Below, in pieces: positions 51,439 through 59,114 of a DNA stretch of 64,000 nucleotides. The translations under genes and the position numbers were made by a program. Source of the stretch: Flavobacteriaceae bacterium UBA3611. GTDB taxonomy: Bacteria > Bacteroidota > Bacteroidia > Flavobacteriales > Flavobacteriaceae. The notes under the pieces are model-generated. The model was not told where the DNA came from. It did no database searches and saw nothing but the letters and a program-made list of their open reading frames with translations. How positions within the stretch are numbered: the stretch's first letter is position 1; every line of letters starts with the position of its first letter. Location of the stretch: the NCBI GenBank assembly GCA_002375495.1, contig DFLU01000007.1:205469-269468 (forward strand), given 5' to 3'.

Positions 51439-52248
51439 CTAATCTTTTAAATATCGCTCCTTATAGATGACACTTTGTTGCAAAAGCATTTGGAGCAATT
51501 TCAATTCGTTTTCAGGTTGTAGCATCTGTGATGTTACAGCATTTACATCGGCAAAATGCAAAAAATCGTCTACGCTATCTAAGGGAAGCCCATACGTTTC
51601 TGCATAGAAATCGGCTGGATATTTTTCCTGTAACTGCTTTACTACATTCATTTCTTCTAAAAAAGGATCTACGTAAGTTGACTTATCTTTCTTCGGAAAT
51701 ATTGCTTTTGCGAGCAACTCAATAAGCCCAGTTATATTGACACCATTTGAAAGCGTATTATACCCCAATGCTTCTTGTGCAACATTGCCCTCTATTCTTG
51801 AAAACCGGTCTGGTGCGAAATCGGCATCAACATCAAAAGACAATTTAATATCTGGGGTGGCGATTACATCAATATTTTTAGCATCGATGCCTACATATCC
51901 CGTAAGATTATAGCTGCTCAAGAACACCTCGTCGAGTTTGTTTACATACGGATTCAAATAAATTTTCATCCGTTTGTTTTTCAGCACTTCTTCGTCTACG
52001 ATAACGGTAAACGATTGAAATTGCAGTGCAGTGATCACGACGCGGTCGTTAAGTGCAACTTCAATAGTAAACTTGCCTTCGGCATTTGTTGCCACGCCTT
52101 TTTCCGAAGAAGCATTGTAAATGCTCACCATTTCCTTGTCTTCATCTTTGGTGACAATTACTTCACCGGCCACTGCTATGCGCTGCGTTTGCTGCGAAAG
52201 CGAAGCGGCAGTAACAAAAAGAAAAAATAAAGCGAAGCGTACTTTCAC
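51439..52248 (-). CDS. Carboxypeptidase-regulatory-like domain protein (paralog 1)
   Basis: About 269-aa exported protein, first of three tandem paralogs on the minus strand. The signal peptide ends near AASLSQQ, then a domain with VSIYNASSEKGVATNAEGKFTIEVALNDRVVITALQFQSFTVIVDEE, a variable middle, and the shared C-terminal pattern PADFYAETYGLPLDSVDDFLHFAD...LLQQSVIYKERYLKD. The start is uncertain: GTG at 52248 or TTG at 52251, with no ATG. It precedes paralog 2 by 133 bp. Function unknown. Confidence 0.8.
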   Translation of the reverse strand: MKVRFALFFLFVTAASLSQQTQRIAVAGEVIVTKDEDKEMVSIYNASSEKGVATNAEGKFTIEVALNDRVVITALQFQSFTVIVDEEVLKNKRMKIYLNPYVNKLDEVFLSSYNLTGYVGIDAKNIDVIATPDIKLSFDVDADFAPDRFSRIEGNVAQEALGYNTLSNGVNITGLIELLAKAIFPKKDKSTYVDPFLEEMNVVKQLQEKYPADFYAETYGLPLDSVDDFLHFADVNAVTSQMLQPENELKLLQMLLQQSVIYKERYLKD

Positions 52249-52344
52249 CAAATAAATGTGCTATAGTTTTGCCGAAAGCGATAATTAACTCCAGCTTTGT
52301 AAGTTTGTAGAAAGACGAACCCTTTTGAGCGCTATTACACCTTT

Positions 52345-53049
52345 ATGAAAAATTTAATAATTGCCAGTACTTCCACTCTTCATTCTGGATCCTATTTAGA
52401 CTATTTACTACCTGAGTTAGAAACGTTATACTCGGGTTTAGACGAAATTTTATTTGTACCCTTTGCAAGGCCTGGTGGCATCTCCCATGATAGCTATACC
52501 GAAAAAGCATCTAGCGCATTTCAACAGATTGGCAAACAATTGGTAGGCCTCCACACCTTTGAAGACCAAGTAGCGGCCATTGCCGATGCCAAAGGTATTT
52601 TTACAGGTGGCGGAAACACCTTTGTGTTGGTACACGCATTGCACGCTCGCAAACTGATGCAACCGCTTCGTGAAGCAATTTTTTCCGGGACGCCGTATTT
52701 GGGAACCAGTGCAGGGAGCAATATCTGCGGCCCCTCGATGCAAACCACGAACGATATGCCCATCGTATATCCGCCGAGTTTTAAAACACTGGGGTTGGTA
52801 GGTTTTAATATCAATCCGCATTACCTAGACCCCAACCCAAACAGCACGCACATGGGCGAAACTCGTGAAACCCGAATCAAAGAGTTCCATACCCAAAACA
52901 CGATTCCCGTCATCGGAATGCGCGAAGGAAGTTGGCTGGAAGTAAAAGAGGATGCCATCATATTAAAAGGTAAGTTTTCGGCGCGGGTATTTTTACAAGG
53001 AAAAGCACCTTATGAAATTGAATCTGGCTCGCAAATTGATTACTTTTAA
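52345..53049 (+). CDS. pepE: Dipeptidase E (peptidase S51)
   Basis: 234-aa cytosolic serine peptidase that cleaves Asp-X dipeptides. The nucleophile Ser lies in LGTSAGSNICGPSM, preceded by GIFTGGGNTFVLVHAL; FNINPHYLDPNP provides the region of the catalytic His. MREGSWLEVKEDAIILKGKFSARVF is the conserved end. Length is normal. It is 3 bp upstream of the M15 peptidase gene, so they are co-transcribed. A possible -7 box TAAGTTTG lies at 52300-52307. Confidence 0.92.
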   Translation: MKNLIIASTSTLHSGSYLDYLLPELETLYSGLDEILFVPFARPGGISHDSYTEKASSAFQQIGKQLVGLHTFEDQVAAIADAKGIFTGGGNTFVLVHALHARKLMQPLREAIFSGTPYLGTSAGSNICGPSMQTTNDMPIVYPPSFKTLGLVGFNINPHYLDPNPNSTHMGETRETRIKEFHTQNTIPVIGMREGSWLEVKEDAIILKGKFSARVFLQGKAPYEIESGSQIDYF

Positions 53050-53052
53050 CCC

Positions 53053-53796
53053 ATGAACCGTTCCCAATTTTTAAAACTAAATGCCATTGCAGGTCTGGGC
53101 ATTACCTTATTCCCTTCCCTTTCTTTTGCTTCGGAAATACAAAAATTTTCCCGGTCGCAGCTCATCGGAAAAGGGAATCCAGACATTGTTGGCGATAGCT
53201 ACACCTCCAAAATGCACAAAGATGCAAAGGCAGCATTCCTTAAAATGAAAGCAGCCGCTGCCAAAGACGGTATTACCATTGAGGTGGTATCTGCCTACCG
53301 AAACTTTCAGCGTCAAAAAGAAATCTTCGAAGGCAAATACCAACGGTTTACCAACCAAGGGCTGGCACCGCTCGACGCTATCAAAAAAATTATTGAATAT
53401 TCTACCATCCCCGGAACCTCCCGCCACCATTGGGGTACCGATATAGACATTATAGACGGAGGAGTTTCTCCGCGTCCTAAAAGTGTACTGCAACCCGAAC
53501 TCTTCCACGGGAAAGGTCCGTTCTGCAAATTGAAAGAATGGTTGAACTCAAACGCCAACTCCTTTGGTTTTTTTGAGGTGTATACAGATAATGCCAACCG
53601 ACGCGGATTCAAATATGAGCCATGGCATTTTAGCTATGCTCCTGTCTCAAAACCAATGTTGCAAGCTTATAAAAAATTGGACGTACAGCAAATTCTATTG
53701 AAGGAAAAAATTAAGGGAGCCGAACATTTTACACCCGAATTTATTGCCCAATACCGTAATGAGAACATTTTAGACATAAACCCAAAATTACTTTAA
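53053..53796 (+). CDS. M15 family D-alanyl-D-alanine carboxypeptidase
   Basis: 247-aa exported zinc peptidase acting on peptidoglycan stem peptides. An N-terminal signal-like segment (LNAIAGLGITLFPSLSFA) is followed by VVSAYRNFQRQKEIF. The zinc ligands are in TSRHHWGTDIDIID (H-x6-D) and EPWHFSY (second His). It resembles VanY/LdcB-type enzymes. It follows pepE closely (3 bp). The M48 peptidase gene comes 61 bp later on the same strand, giving three different peptidases in a row. Confidence 0.9.
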   Translation: MNRSQFLKLNAIAGLGITLFPSLSFASEIQKFSRSQLIGKGNPDIVGDSYTSKMHKDAKAAFLKMKAAAAKDGITIEVVSAYRNFQRQKEIFEGKYQRFTNQGLAPLDAIKKIIEYSTIPGTSRHHWGTDIDIIDGGVSPRPKSVLQPELFHGKGPFCKLKEWLNSNANSFGFFEVYTDNANRRGFKYEPWHFSYAPVSKPMLQAYKKLDVQQILLKEKIKGAEHFTPEFIAQYRNENILDINPKLL

Positions 53797-53857
53797 CTTG
53801 TTGTTTTAAATTTCCTGACCAAGATTTTCGTAATTTTAATATTCTAAAACCATCACG

Positions 53858-54628
53858 ATGAGAGGAAGTTGGAAAATACGGATATTGATAGGAGTGCTTA
53901 TTGCAGGATTCGGGCTCGTACGTTATTGCTCTTCTATGGAAGAAAACCCGTATACCGGGACCACCCAAGCCCTCTCCATGGACCCCCAAGAAGAAATTGC
54001 CATCGGGCTTGCCAATGCACCACAGATGATTCAGGAATATGGCGGGATGTATCAAAACCAACAACTGCAAAACTATATCGATATGGTGGGGCAAAAATTG
54101 GTTGAAAGCACCGTTGCCACCCAAACACCTTACCAATACGATTTCCACCTGCTGGCAGATCCCGAAACCATTAATGCGTTTGCGCTTCCTGGCGGACAAA
54201 TATTTATTACCTACGCATTGTATTCTAAATTACAGAATGAAGACCAATTGGCTGGTGTGCTAGGGCACGAAATTGGCCACGTAATTGGCAGACATAGTAG
54301 CGAGCGGGTTGCTAATTCGCAAGTGTGGCAAACTGTTGCGCAAGGGGCAGAAATAGGTGCCGGTGCCGGAAGTGTTGTTTCACAAATAGGAATGAGCACT
54401 TTATTAACCAATGGTCGGGGTGACGAATTAGAAAGTGATGATTTGGGCGTTCGGTTTATGATAAAAGCAGGTTACAATCCCAATGAAATGATTGGCGTGA
54501 TGGAAATATTGAAAGCTGCTGCCGGACCAAGCCGCGTACCAGAATTCCAAAGTACCCACCCAGACCCCGACAACCGCATGGAACAGATTCGGGAAAGCAT
54601 TCGGAAATATGGAGGCACGGTGGAGTGA
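53858..54628 (+). CDS. M48 family metallopeptidase
   Basis: 256-aa exported zinc peptidase (BepA/LoiP/OMA1-like) likely working on outer-membrane protein quality. The N-terminal hydrophobic segment (IRILIGVLIAGFGLVRYC) may be a lipoprotein signal. The zinc motif is GHEIGHVIGRHSS (HEXXH), with FALPGGQIFITYALYS before it and the third ligand Glu in DELESDDLGVRFM. It ends STHPDPDNRMEQIRESI, a family-typical tail. The stop codon TGA is the first unit of a heptamer repeat. Confidence 0.9.
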   Translation: MRGSWKIRILIGVLIAGFGLVRYCSSMEENPYTGTTQALSMDPQEEIAIGLANAPQMIQEYGGMYQNQQLQNYIDMVGQKLVESTVATQTPYQYDFHLLADPETINAFALPGGQIFITYALYSKLQNEDQLAGVLGHEIGHVIGRHSSERVANSQVWQTVAQGAEIGAGAGSVVSQIGMSTLLTNGRGDELESDDLGVRFMIKAGYNPNEMIGVMEILKAAAGPSRVPEFQSTHPDPDNRMEQIRESIRKYGGTVE

Positions 54629-54656
54629 GTAGTGAGTAGTGAGTAGTGAGTAGTGA
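54626..54656. repeat. Heptanucleotide tandem repeat (TGAGTAG)x4
   Basis: Four exact copies of TGAGTAG (54626-54653) plus TGA. The first TGA is the stop codon of the M48 peptidase gene. It is the first of several different 7-bp arrays in the 294-bp gap before gpmI. Confidence 0.95.
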
Positions 54657-54705
54657 AAGAATGCAAAATAGAACTAAAATCTAACAGGTACAGCTTTTAA
54701 CTCCC

Positions 54706-54775
54706 ACAACCGACAACCGACTAAGGACTAAGGACTAAGGACTAAGGACTAAGGACTAAGGACTAAGGACCAAAT
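54706..54775. repeat. Compound heptanucleotide array (ACAACCG)x2 (ACTAAGG)x7
   Basis: Two copies of ACAACCG (54706-54719) run in phase into seven exact copies of ACTAAGG (54720-54768) and one degenerate unit ACCAAAT. The 7-bp register is kept across the change of unit. Confidence 0.95.
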
Positions 54776-54800
54776 AATATGGAATATGGACTCAATCTTC

Positions 54801-54814
54801 AGTTATGAGTTATG
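54801..54814. repeat. Heptanucleotide repeat (AGTTATG)x2
   Basis: Two exact tandem copies of AGTTATG in the same intergenic gap. On its own this could be chance, but it lies between two longer 7-bp arrays. Confidence 0.6.
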
Positions 54815-54851
54815 AACAGATATTAAAACTCAGGACAACGAAATAACAAGA

Positions 54852-54879
54852 ACCCACAACCCACAACCGAAAACCGAAT
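54852..54879. repeat. Heptanucleotide array (ACCCACA)x2 ACCGAAA ACCGAAT
   Basis: Four consecutive 7-bp units in phase: two ACCCACA then two near-identical ACCGAAA/ACCGAAT. It ends 31 bp before the gpmI promoter. Confidence 0.8.
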
Positions 54880-54910
54880 CATTCCGTTTCCCCTTCAGCA
54901 CAGGAATCAT

Positions 54911-54918
54911 TATCTTTG
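54911..54918 (+). promoter_or_regulatory. -7 box of gpmI
   Basis: TATCTTTG, 4 nt before the gpmI ATG at 54923, so the predicted transcript would start at the start codon. No good TTTG -33 box was seen; TTTC lies 21 nt upstream. Confidence 0.5.
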
Positions 54919-54922
54919 CCGC

Positions 54923-56449
54923 ATGCACAAAAAAGTTTTGCTCTTAATCTTAGATGGCTGGGGAATTACCCAAAACAATGAAGTTTCGGCCGTTGCGCAA
55001 GCACAAACACCGTTTATAGATTCACTGTATGATGCGTATCCGCATTCGCAATTGCTAACACACGGCATGCACGTAGGGCTGCCTGAAGGCCAAATGGGAA
55101 ACAGCGAGGTAGGCCATATCAATCTTGGAGCGGGACGCATTGTCTATCAAGATCTTGCCAAAATAAACTTGGCCCTTCAAAACAACACCTTAAAAGATGA
55201 AGTGGTGCTGAAAAATGCCTTCAGCTATGCAAAAGAGCACAACAAAAAAGTCCATTTTATTGGGCTCGTTAGCAAAGGTGGTGTTCACGCTCACCTCAAC
55301 CACCTAAAAGGATTGCTCACCGCAGCCCATGAAGCCAATGTAGACAACGTCTTTGTTCATGCCTTTACCGATGGCCGCGATGTAGACCCGAAATCGGCTG
55401 CACAGGATATTTCAGAATTAGAAACACACCTTTCAAAAACAGGCGGGAAACTAGCTTCGGTCATTGGACGTTACTTCGCGATGGACCGTGACAAACGTTG
55501 GGAACGAACCAAAAAAGCATACGATTTGTTGGTCTACGGAAAGGGAATGCCTTCCGAAAACGCCGTACAAAGCATTCAGCAGAGTTATGAAAATGGGGTT
55601 ACAGACGAATTTATCGAACCCATCTTGCTCACCCAGAATGGAGAGCCTCTTGCCACCATCGAAAAAGACGATGTGGTCATCTTTTTCAATTTCCGCACAG
55701 ACCGCGGCAGACAACTCACCGAAGTATTGAGCCAAGAGAGTTTTGAAGAATACGGCATGCACCAAATCCCGTTGCACTTTGTAACACTAACCAATTACGA
55801 CCATCGTTTTCAGCACATCAATGTAGTGTTTAACAAAGCAGATTTGAACGATACCCTGGGCGAAACCCTTGCCAAACATGGTAAAACTCAGATTCGGATT
55901 GCTGAAACTGAAAAATACCCACACGTAACGTTCTTTTTTAATGGTGGGAGGGAAATTCCGTTCGAGGGAGAAGAACGTATTTTATGTCCGTCGCCCAAAG
56001 TTGCAACGTACGACTTACAGCCAGAGATGAGTGCCTATGACATTCGGGATAAAATCATTCCTGAAATAAAAAACCAGACCGCCGATTTTATTTGCTTAAA
56101 CTTCGCAAATCCAGATATGGTAGGCCATACGGGTGTATTAGAAGCTGCCATAATGGCTTGTGAAACCGTAGATAAATGCACTAAAGATATCGTGAACGCC
56201 GCAAAAGAAGAAGGCTACACGACTATTATCATTGCAGACCACGGAAACAGTGAAACCATGCGCAATCCCGATGGATCTCCCAACACGGCACACACTACAA
56301 ATCCGGTGCCTTGCATTTTGGTAGACGATAATTTAAAACAAATCGACAATGGTATTCTAGGCGATATAGCCCCTACCATTTTGCACCTCATGGGAATCGA
56401 AAAACCGAACGCCATGACACAACATTCATTAATACCTGAAACTAAATGA
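54923..56449 (+). CDS. gpmI: 2,3-bisphosphoglycerate-independent phosphoglycerate mutase
   Basis: 508-aa cytosolic Mn-dependent glycolytic enzyme interconverting 3- and 2-phosphoglycerate. LLILDGWG has the first metal Asp, and QMGNSEVGHINLGAG carries the phospho-Ser. HAFTDGRDVDPKSA and YFAMDRDKRWERT are substrate loops, FFNFRTDRGRQL follows, and the C-terminal metal sites are in NFANPDMVGHTG and IIADHGNSETM. All ligands are present and length is normal. Its stop overlaps the start of the thioredoxin-like gene (ATGA). Confidence 0.96.
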   Translation: MHKKVLLLILDGWGITQNNEVSAVAQAQTPFIDSLYDAYPHSQLLTHGMHVGLPEGQMGNSEVGHINLGAGRIVYQDLAKINLALQNNTLKDEVVLKNAFSYAKEHNKKVHFIGLVSKGGVHAHLNHLKGLLTAAHEANVDNVFVHAFTDGRDVDPKSAAQDISELETHLSKTGGKLASVIGRYFAMDRDKRWERTKKAYDLLVYGKGMPSENAVQSIQQSYENGVTDEFIEPILLTQNGEPLATIEKDDVVIFFNFRTDRGRQLTEVLSQESFEEYGMHQIPLHFVTLTNYDHRFQHINVVFNKADLNDTLGETLAKHGKTQIRIAETEKYPHVTFFFNGGREIPFEGEERILCPSPKVATYDLQPEMSAYDIRDKIIPEIKNQTADFICLNFANPDMVGHTGVLEAAIMACETVDKCTKDIVNAAKEEGYTTIIIADHGNSETMRNPDGSPNTAHTTNPVPCILVDDNLKQIDNGILGDIAPTILHLMGIEKPNAMTQHSLIPETK

Positions 56450-57036
56450 AATACTTTTTAACCCTACTTTGCACCATCGCGCTCATTGCATGTAAAAATA
56501 ATTCAGAATCGATGTCTTCGGAAAATTCCGAAGAAAACACTACCGAGACGCTTTCAAAAGAAATAAATAACGAAGTAAAAGACACCATAGACGGCGGGAT
56601 GATGCTGTTGGGAACCATCAACCGAAAAGGGTTAAATACCGAACCATACGCCGATTGGTTTTCAACTTCCCAAAAAGAGCATACCCTAGACAGTACGGCA
56701 ATCGAAAATCTTAAGCCGTTATTGGCCGACGTAAAAATTAATGTATTTATGGGCACATGGTGTGAAGATAGCCAACGTGAAGTACCAGCCTTATACAAAA
56801 TATTAGATGCGACAGATTACAACTACGACCGTCTAGAATTGGTGGCCGTTTCGCATGACAAAGACACCCCAAACGGTCTGGAAAAAGGTCACAATATTGA
56901 GTACGTGCCTACGATTATCTTTATTCGAGATGGCGATACATTAAATCGTATTGTAGAATACGCACACGGTACTTTAGAGCAAGATATGCTCACAATTTTA
57001 GAGGGTAAAGACTACACTCCGGCCTATGCAGAATAA
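56446..57036 (+). CDS. Thioredoxin-fold lipoprotein with a CxxS site
   Basis: 196-aa predicted lipoprotein (lipobox in IALIAC). After an acidic Ser-rich linker to about residue 45 comes a thioredoxin-like domain: VFMGTWCEDSQREVPAL, where the usual CxxC is CEDS, and the cis-Pro loop YVPTIIFIRDG. With one cysteine it cannot form the standard active-site disulfide, so a monothiol or structural role is more likely. It is translationally coupled to gpmI (4-bp overlap). Confidence 0.83.
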   Translation: MKYFLTLLCTIALIACKNNSESMSSENSEENTTETLSKEINNEVKDTIDGGMMLLGTINRKGLNTEPYADWFSTSQKEHTLDSTAIENLKPLLADVKINVFMGTWCEDSQREVPALYKILDATDYNYDRLELVAVSHDKDTPNGLEKGHNIEYVPTIIFIRDGDTLNRIVEYAHGTLEQDMLTILEGKDYTPAYAE

Positions 57037-57050
57037 CGCAGATTTCTTTG

Positions 57051-57058
57051 TACTTTTG
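57051..57058 (+). promoter_or_regulatory. -7 box before the HAD-family gene
   Basis: TACTTTTG, 19 nt before the ATG at 57078. Its position excludes the upstream in-frame start at 57048. Confidence 0.5.
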
Positions 57059-57077
57059 CGGTCCAAATCAGAGTTTG

Positions 57078-57473
57078 ATGAAAGACACCTACACCATTGC
57101 TGTAGATTTTGACGGTACCATCGTAGAAGACGCTTATCCAGACATTGGAAAGCCACAGCTCTTCGCCTTCGATACCCTTAAAAAATTGCAAGATAAAGGG
57201 CACCGATTGATACTTTGGACGTATCGGTACGGGAAGGCACTAGACGAAGCAGTCGCTTTTTGTAAAGAAAATGGCATTACCTTTTATGCGGTGAACAAAA
57301 GTTTCCCAGAAGAAGATTTTGATATAAAATACAGTCGGAAAATCAACGCCGACCTATTCATAGACGACCGAAATGTAGGTGGATTAATGGGTTGGGGAGA
57401 AATTTATCAGGAGCTGGTTGGCGAGAATGCCCCACTTCCGAAGAAAAAGAAAAAAGGCTGGTTTGGCCTCTAA
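57078..57473 (+). CDS. Small HAD-family phosphatase (BT0820-like)
   Basis: 131-aa capless HAD hydrolase. The N-terminal catalytic motif is AVDFDGTIVED (DxDGT), motif II is LILWTYR, and the distal DLFIDDRNVGG carries the metal Asp pair. The tail is lysine-rich (PKKKKKGWFGL). The family is known from Bacteroides BT_0820; the substrate is unknown, probably a small phosphate ester. It is directly followed by map (stop and start adjacent). Confidence 0.88.
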   Translation: MKDTYTIAVDFDGTIVEDAYPDIGKPQLFAFDTLKKLQDKGHRLILWTYRYGKALDEAVAFCKENGITFYAVNKSFPEEDFDIKYSRKINADLFIDDRNVGGLMGWGEIYQELVGENAPLPKKKKKGWFGL

Positions 57474-58286
57474 ATGAATTGTATGATTATACCCAAAACA
57501 TCTGAAGAAATAGCCTTGATGCGAGAAGCAGCCCTCGTTGTTTCAAAAACCTTAGGAATGCTCGCCAAAGAAGTAAAACCAGGGGTTACCACCAACACCT
57601 TAAACACCATGGCCGAAGAATTTATACGAGCGCAAGATGCGGTACCGGGTTTCTTAGGTCTGTACGATTGCCCATCAACACTCCTTACTAGTGTTAATGA
57701 GGCCGTTGTGCATGGATTACCCACCGATGTGCCATTGCGAGAAGGCGATATTGTAGCTATAGATTGTGGCGCTATTAAAGAAGGATTCTACGGGGATCAC
57801 GCCTATACTTTTGAGGTAGGAGAAGTAGCCGACGAGACTAAAAAACTGCTAGACGTAACCAAACAATCGCTTTACTTGGGTATTCGCGAATTTAAACACG
57901 GAAATCGCGTTGGGGATATCGGGTATGCCATCCAAAACTTTTGCGAAGGACACGGCTACGGGGTGGTTCGAGAATTGGTGGGGCATGGCTTAGGCACTAA
58001 ACTGCATGAAGATCCAGAAATTCCAAATTACGGAAAACGGGGCCGAGGTAAAAAATTTATTGAAGGCATGACCATTGCCATAGAGCCTATGATTAACCTA
58101 GGAACGCATCGTGTGAGCCAACTAAAGGATGGTTGGACCATTGTAACTCGCGACGGAAAACCAAGTGCACATTTTGAACATGACGTTGCCCTGGTAGATG
58201 GAAAACCTAGATTACTTTCAACATTCGATTATGTGTATGAAGCACTCGGGATTGAAAGTGATGAAGAAGATGAATTTCGGTTTTAA
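57474..58286 (+). CDS. map: Type I methionine aminopeptidase
   Basis: 270-aa cytosolic enzyme removing N-terminal Met from nascent proteins. The metal ligands lie in AIDCGAIKEGFYGDHAYTF (two Asp), the LVGHGLGTKLHEDPEIPNYG region (His), TIAIEPMI (Glu) and SAHFEHDVAL (Glu). The N-terminal SEEIALMREAALVVSKTL is typical. Either ATG 57474 or ATG 57483 could be the start; the first abuts the HAD gene stop. It is followed after 59 bp by a methyltransferase gene. Confidence 0.96.
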   Translation: MNCMIIPKTSEEIALMREAALVVSKTLGMLAKEVKPGVTTNTLNTMAEEFIRAQDAVPGFLGLYDCPSTLLTSVNEAVVHGLPTDVPLREGDIVAIDCGAIKEGFYGDHAYTFEVGEVADETKKLLDVTKQSLYLGIREFKHGNRVGDIGYAIQNFCEGHGYGVVRELVGHGLGTKLHEDPEIPNYGKRGRGKKFIEGMTIAIEPMINLGTHRVSQLKDGWTIVTRDGKPSAHFEHDVALVDGKPRLLSTFDYVYEALGIESDEEDEFRF

Positions 58287-58345
58287 CTGCTACGATAAAC
58301 ACTGCGGAAACTTTAGCGCACAAGCCGCTGAGCAATAATAAGCCC

Positions 58346-59110
58346 TTGAACAAACTTTTTAAATTTTTCCTGAATTTAATTCCACGGCCCCTCCTAATTC
58401 GGCTTAGCTATGCGGTACGCCCTATCGTGGCATTTTTCTTACGGGGAGACAGGTATACAGATCCCATCGATGGTAATTCGTACCGAAAGTTCCTACCGTA
58501 TGGCTACGAACGGGTTCGTGAAAATGTGTTGGCTCCAGGTACGCTTTCATTAGAACGCCACCGTTTGTTTTGGCTATACCTAACCAGAGAGACTTCCTTT
58601 TTTACTGAAAATTTGAAAGTGTTGCACTTTGCGCCAGAACAGGCATTCTTGAAACGTTTCCGAAGGCTAAAAAACATCAACTACACCACAACAGATCTTA
58701 ATTCGCCCATTGCCGATGTAAAAGCTGATATCTGTAATCTTCCGTTTGATGACAATGCATTCGACTTTATTATTTGCAATCACGTGCTCGAACATATCCC
58801 AGACGATACCAAAGCCATGCAAGAACTCTATCGAGTACTAGCCCCGGGTGGTACAGCCATTTTACAAGTACCTTACGATCGTAACCGCGCGACTACCTTT
58901 GAAGACGATAGCATTACAGACCCAAAAGAACGGGCAGCTATCTTTGGCCAATACGACCATGTGCGCGTATACGGCATGGATTATTTTGAAAAATTAGCAT
59001 CGATCGGATTTAAAGTCGAAGCCCTAAATTATACCCAACAGCTCACGGAAGCTGAAATAGAAACCTTTAGGTTACCCAAAAACGAACTAATACCCATTGC
59101 CCACAAATAG
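58346..59110 (+). CDS. Class I SAM-dependent methyltransferase
   Basis: 254-aa methyltransferase. An N-terminal hydrophobic stretch (FFLNLIPRPLLIRLSYAVRPIVAFFL) may associate with the membrane. VLHFAPEQAFLKRF takes the place of the usual SAM loop; YTTTDLNSPIADVKADICNLPFDDNAFDFIICNHVLEHIPDD and LAPGGTAILQVPY follow the Methyltransf_11 pattern. The only start is TTG at 58346. The substrate is unknown. It lies 4 bp upstream of the T9SS protein gene. Confidence 0.83.
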   Translation: MNKLFKFFLNLIPRPLLIRLSYAVRPIVAFFLRGDRYTDPIDGNSYRKFLPYGYERVRENVLAPGTLSLERHRLFWLYLTRETSFFTENLKVLHFAPEQAFLKRFRRLKNINYTTTDLNSPIADVKADICNLPFDDNAFDFIICNHVLEHIPDDTKAMQELYRVLAPGGTAILQVPYDRNRATTFEDDSITDPKERAAIFGQYDHVRVYGMDYFEKLASIGFKVEALNYTQQLTEAEIETFRLPKNELIPIAHK

Positions 59111-59114
59111 CTTT

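Noticed and set aside
53858..54628. M48 gene as a frameshifted or truncated gene because a repeat starts at its stop
   Set aside because: The protein has the complete HEXXH, the third ligand and a family-typical C-terminus, so the stop is natural.
54706..54775. CRISPR-like array
   Set aside because: Units are 7 bp without spacers, and no cas genes are near; this is a simple tandem repeat.
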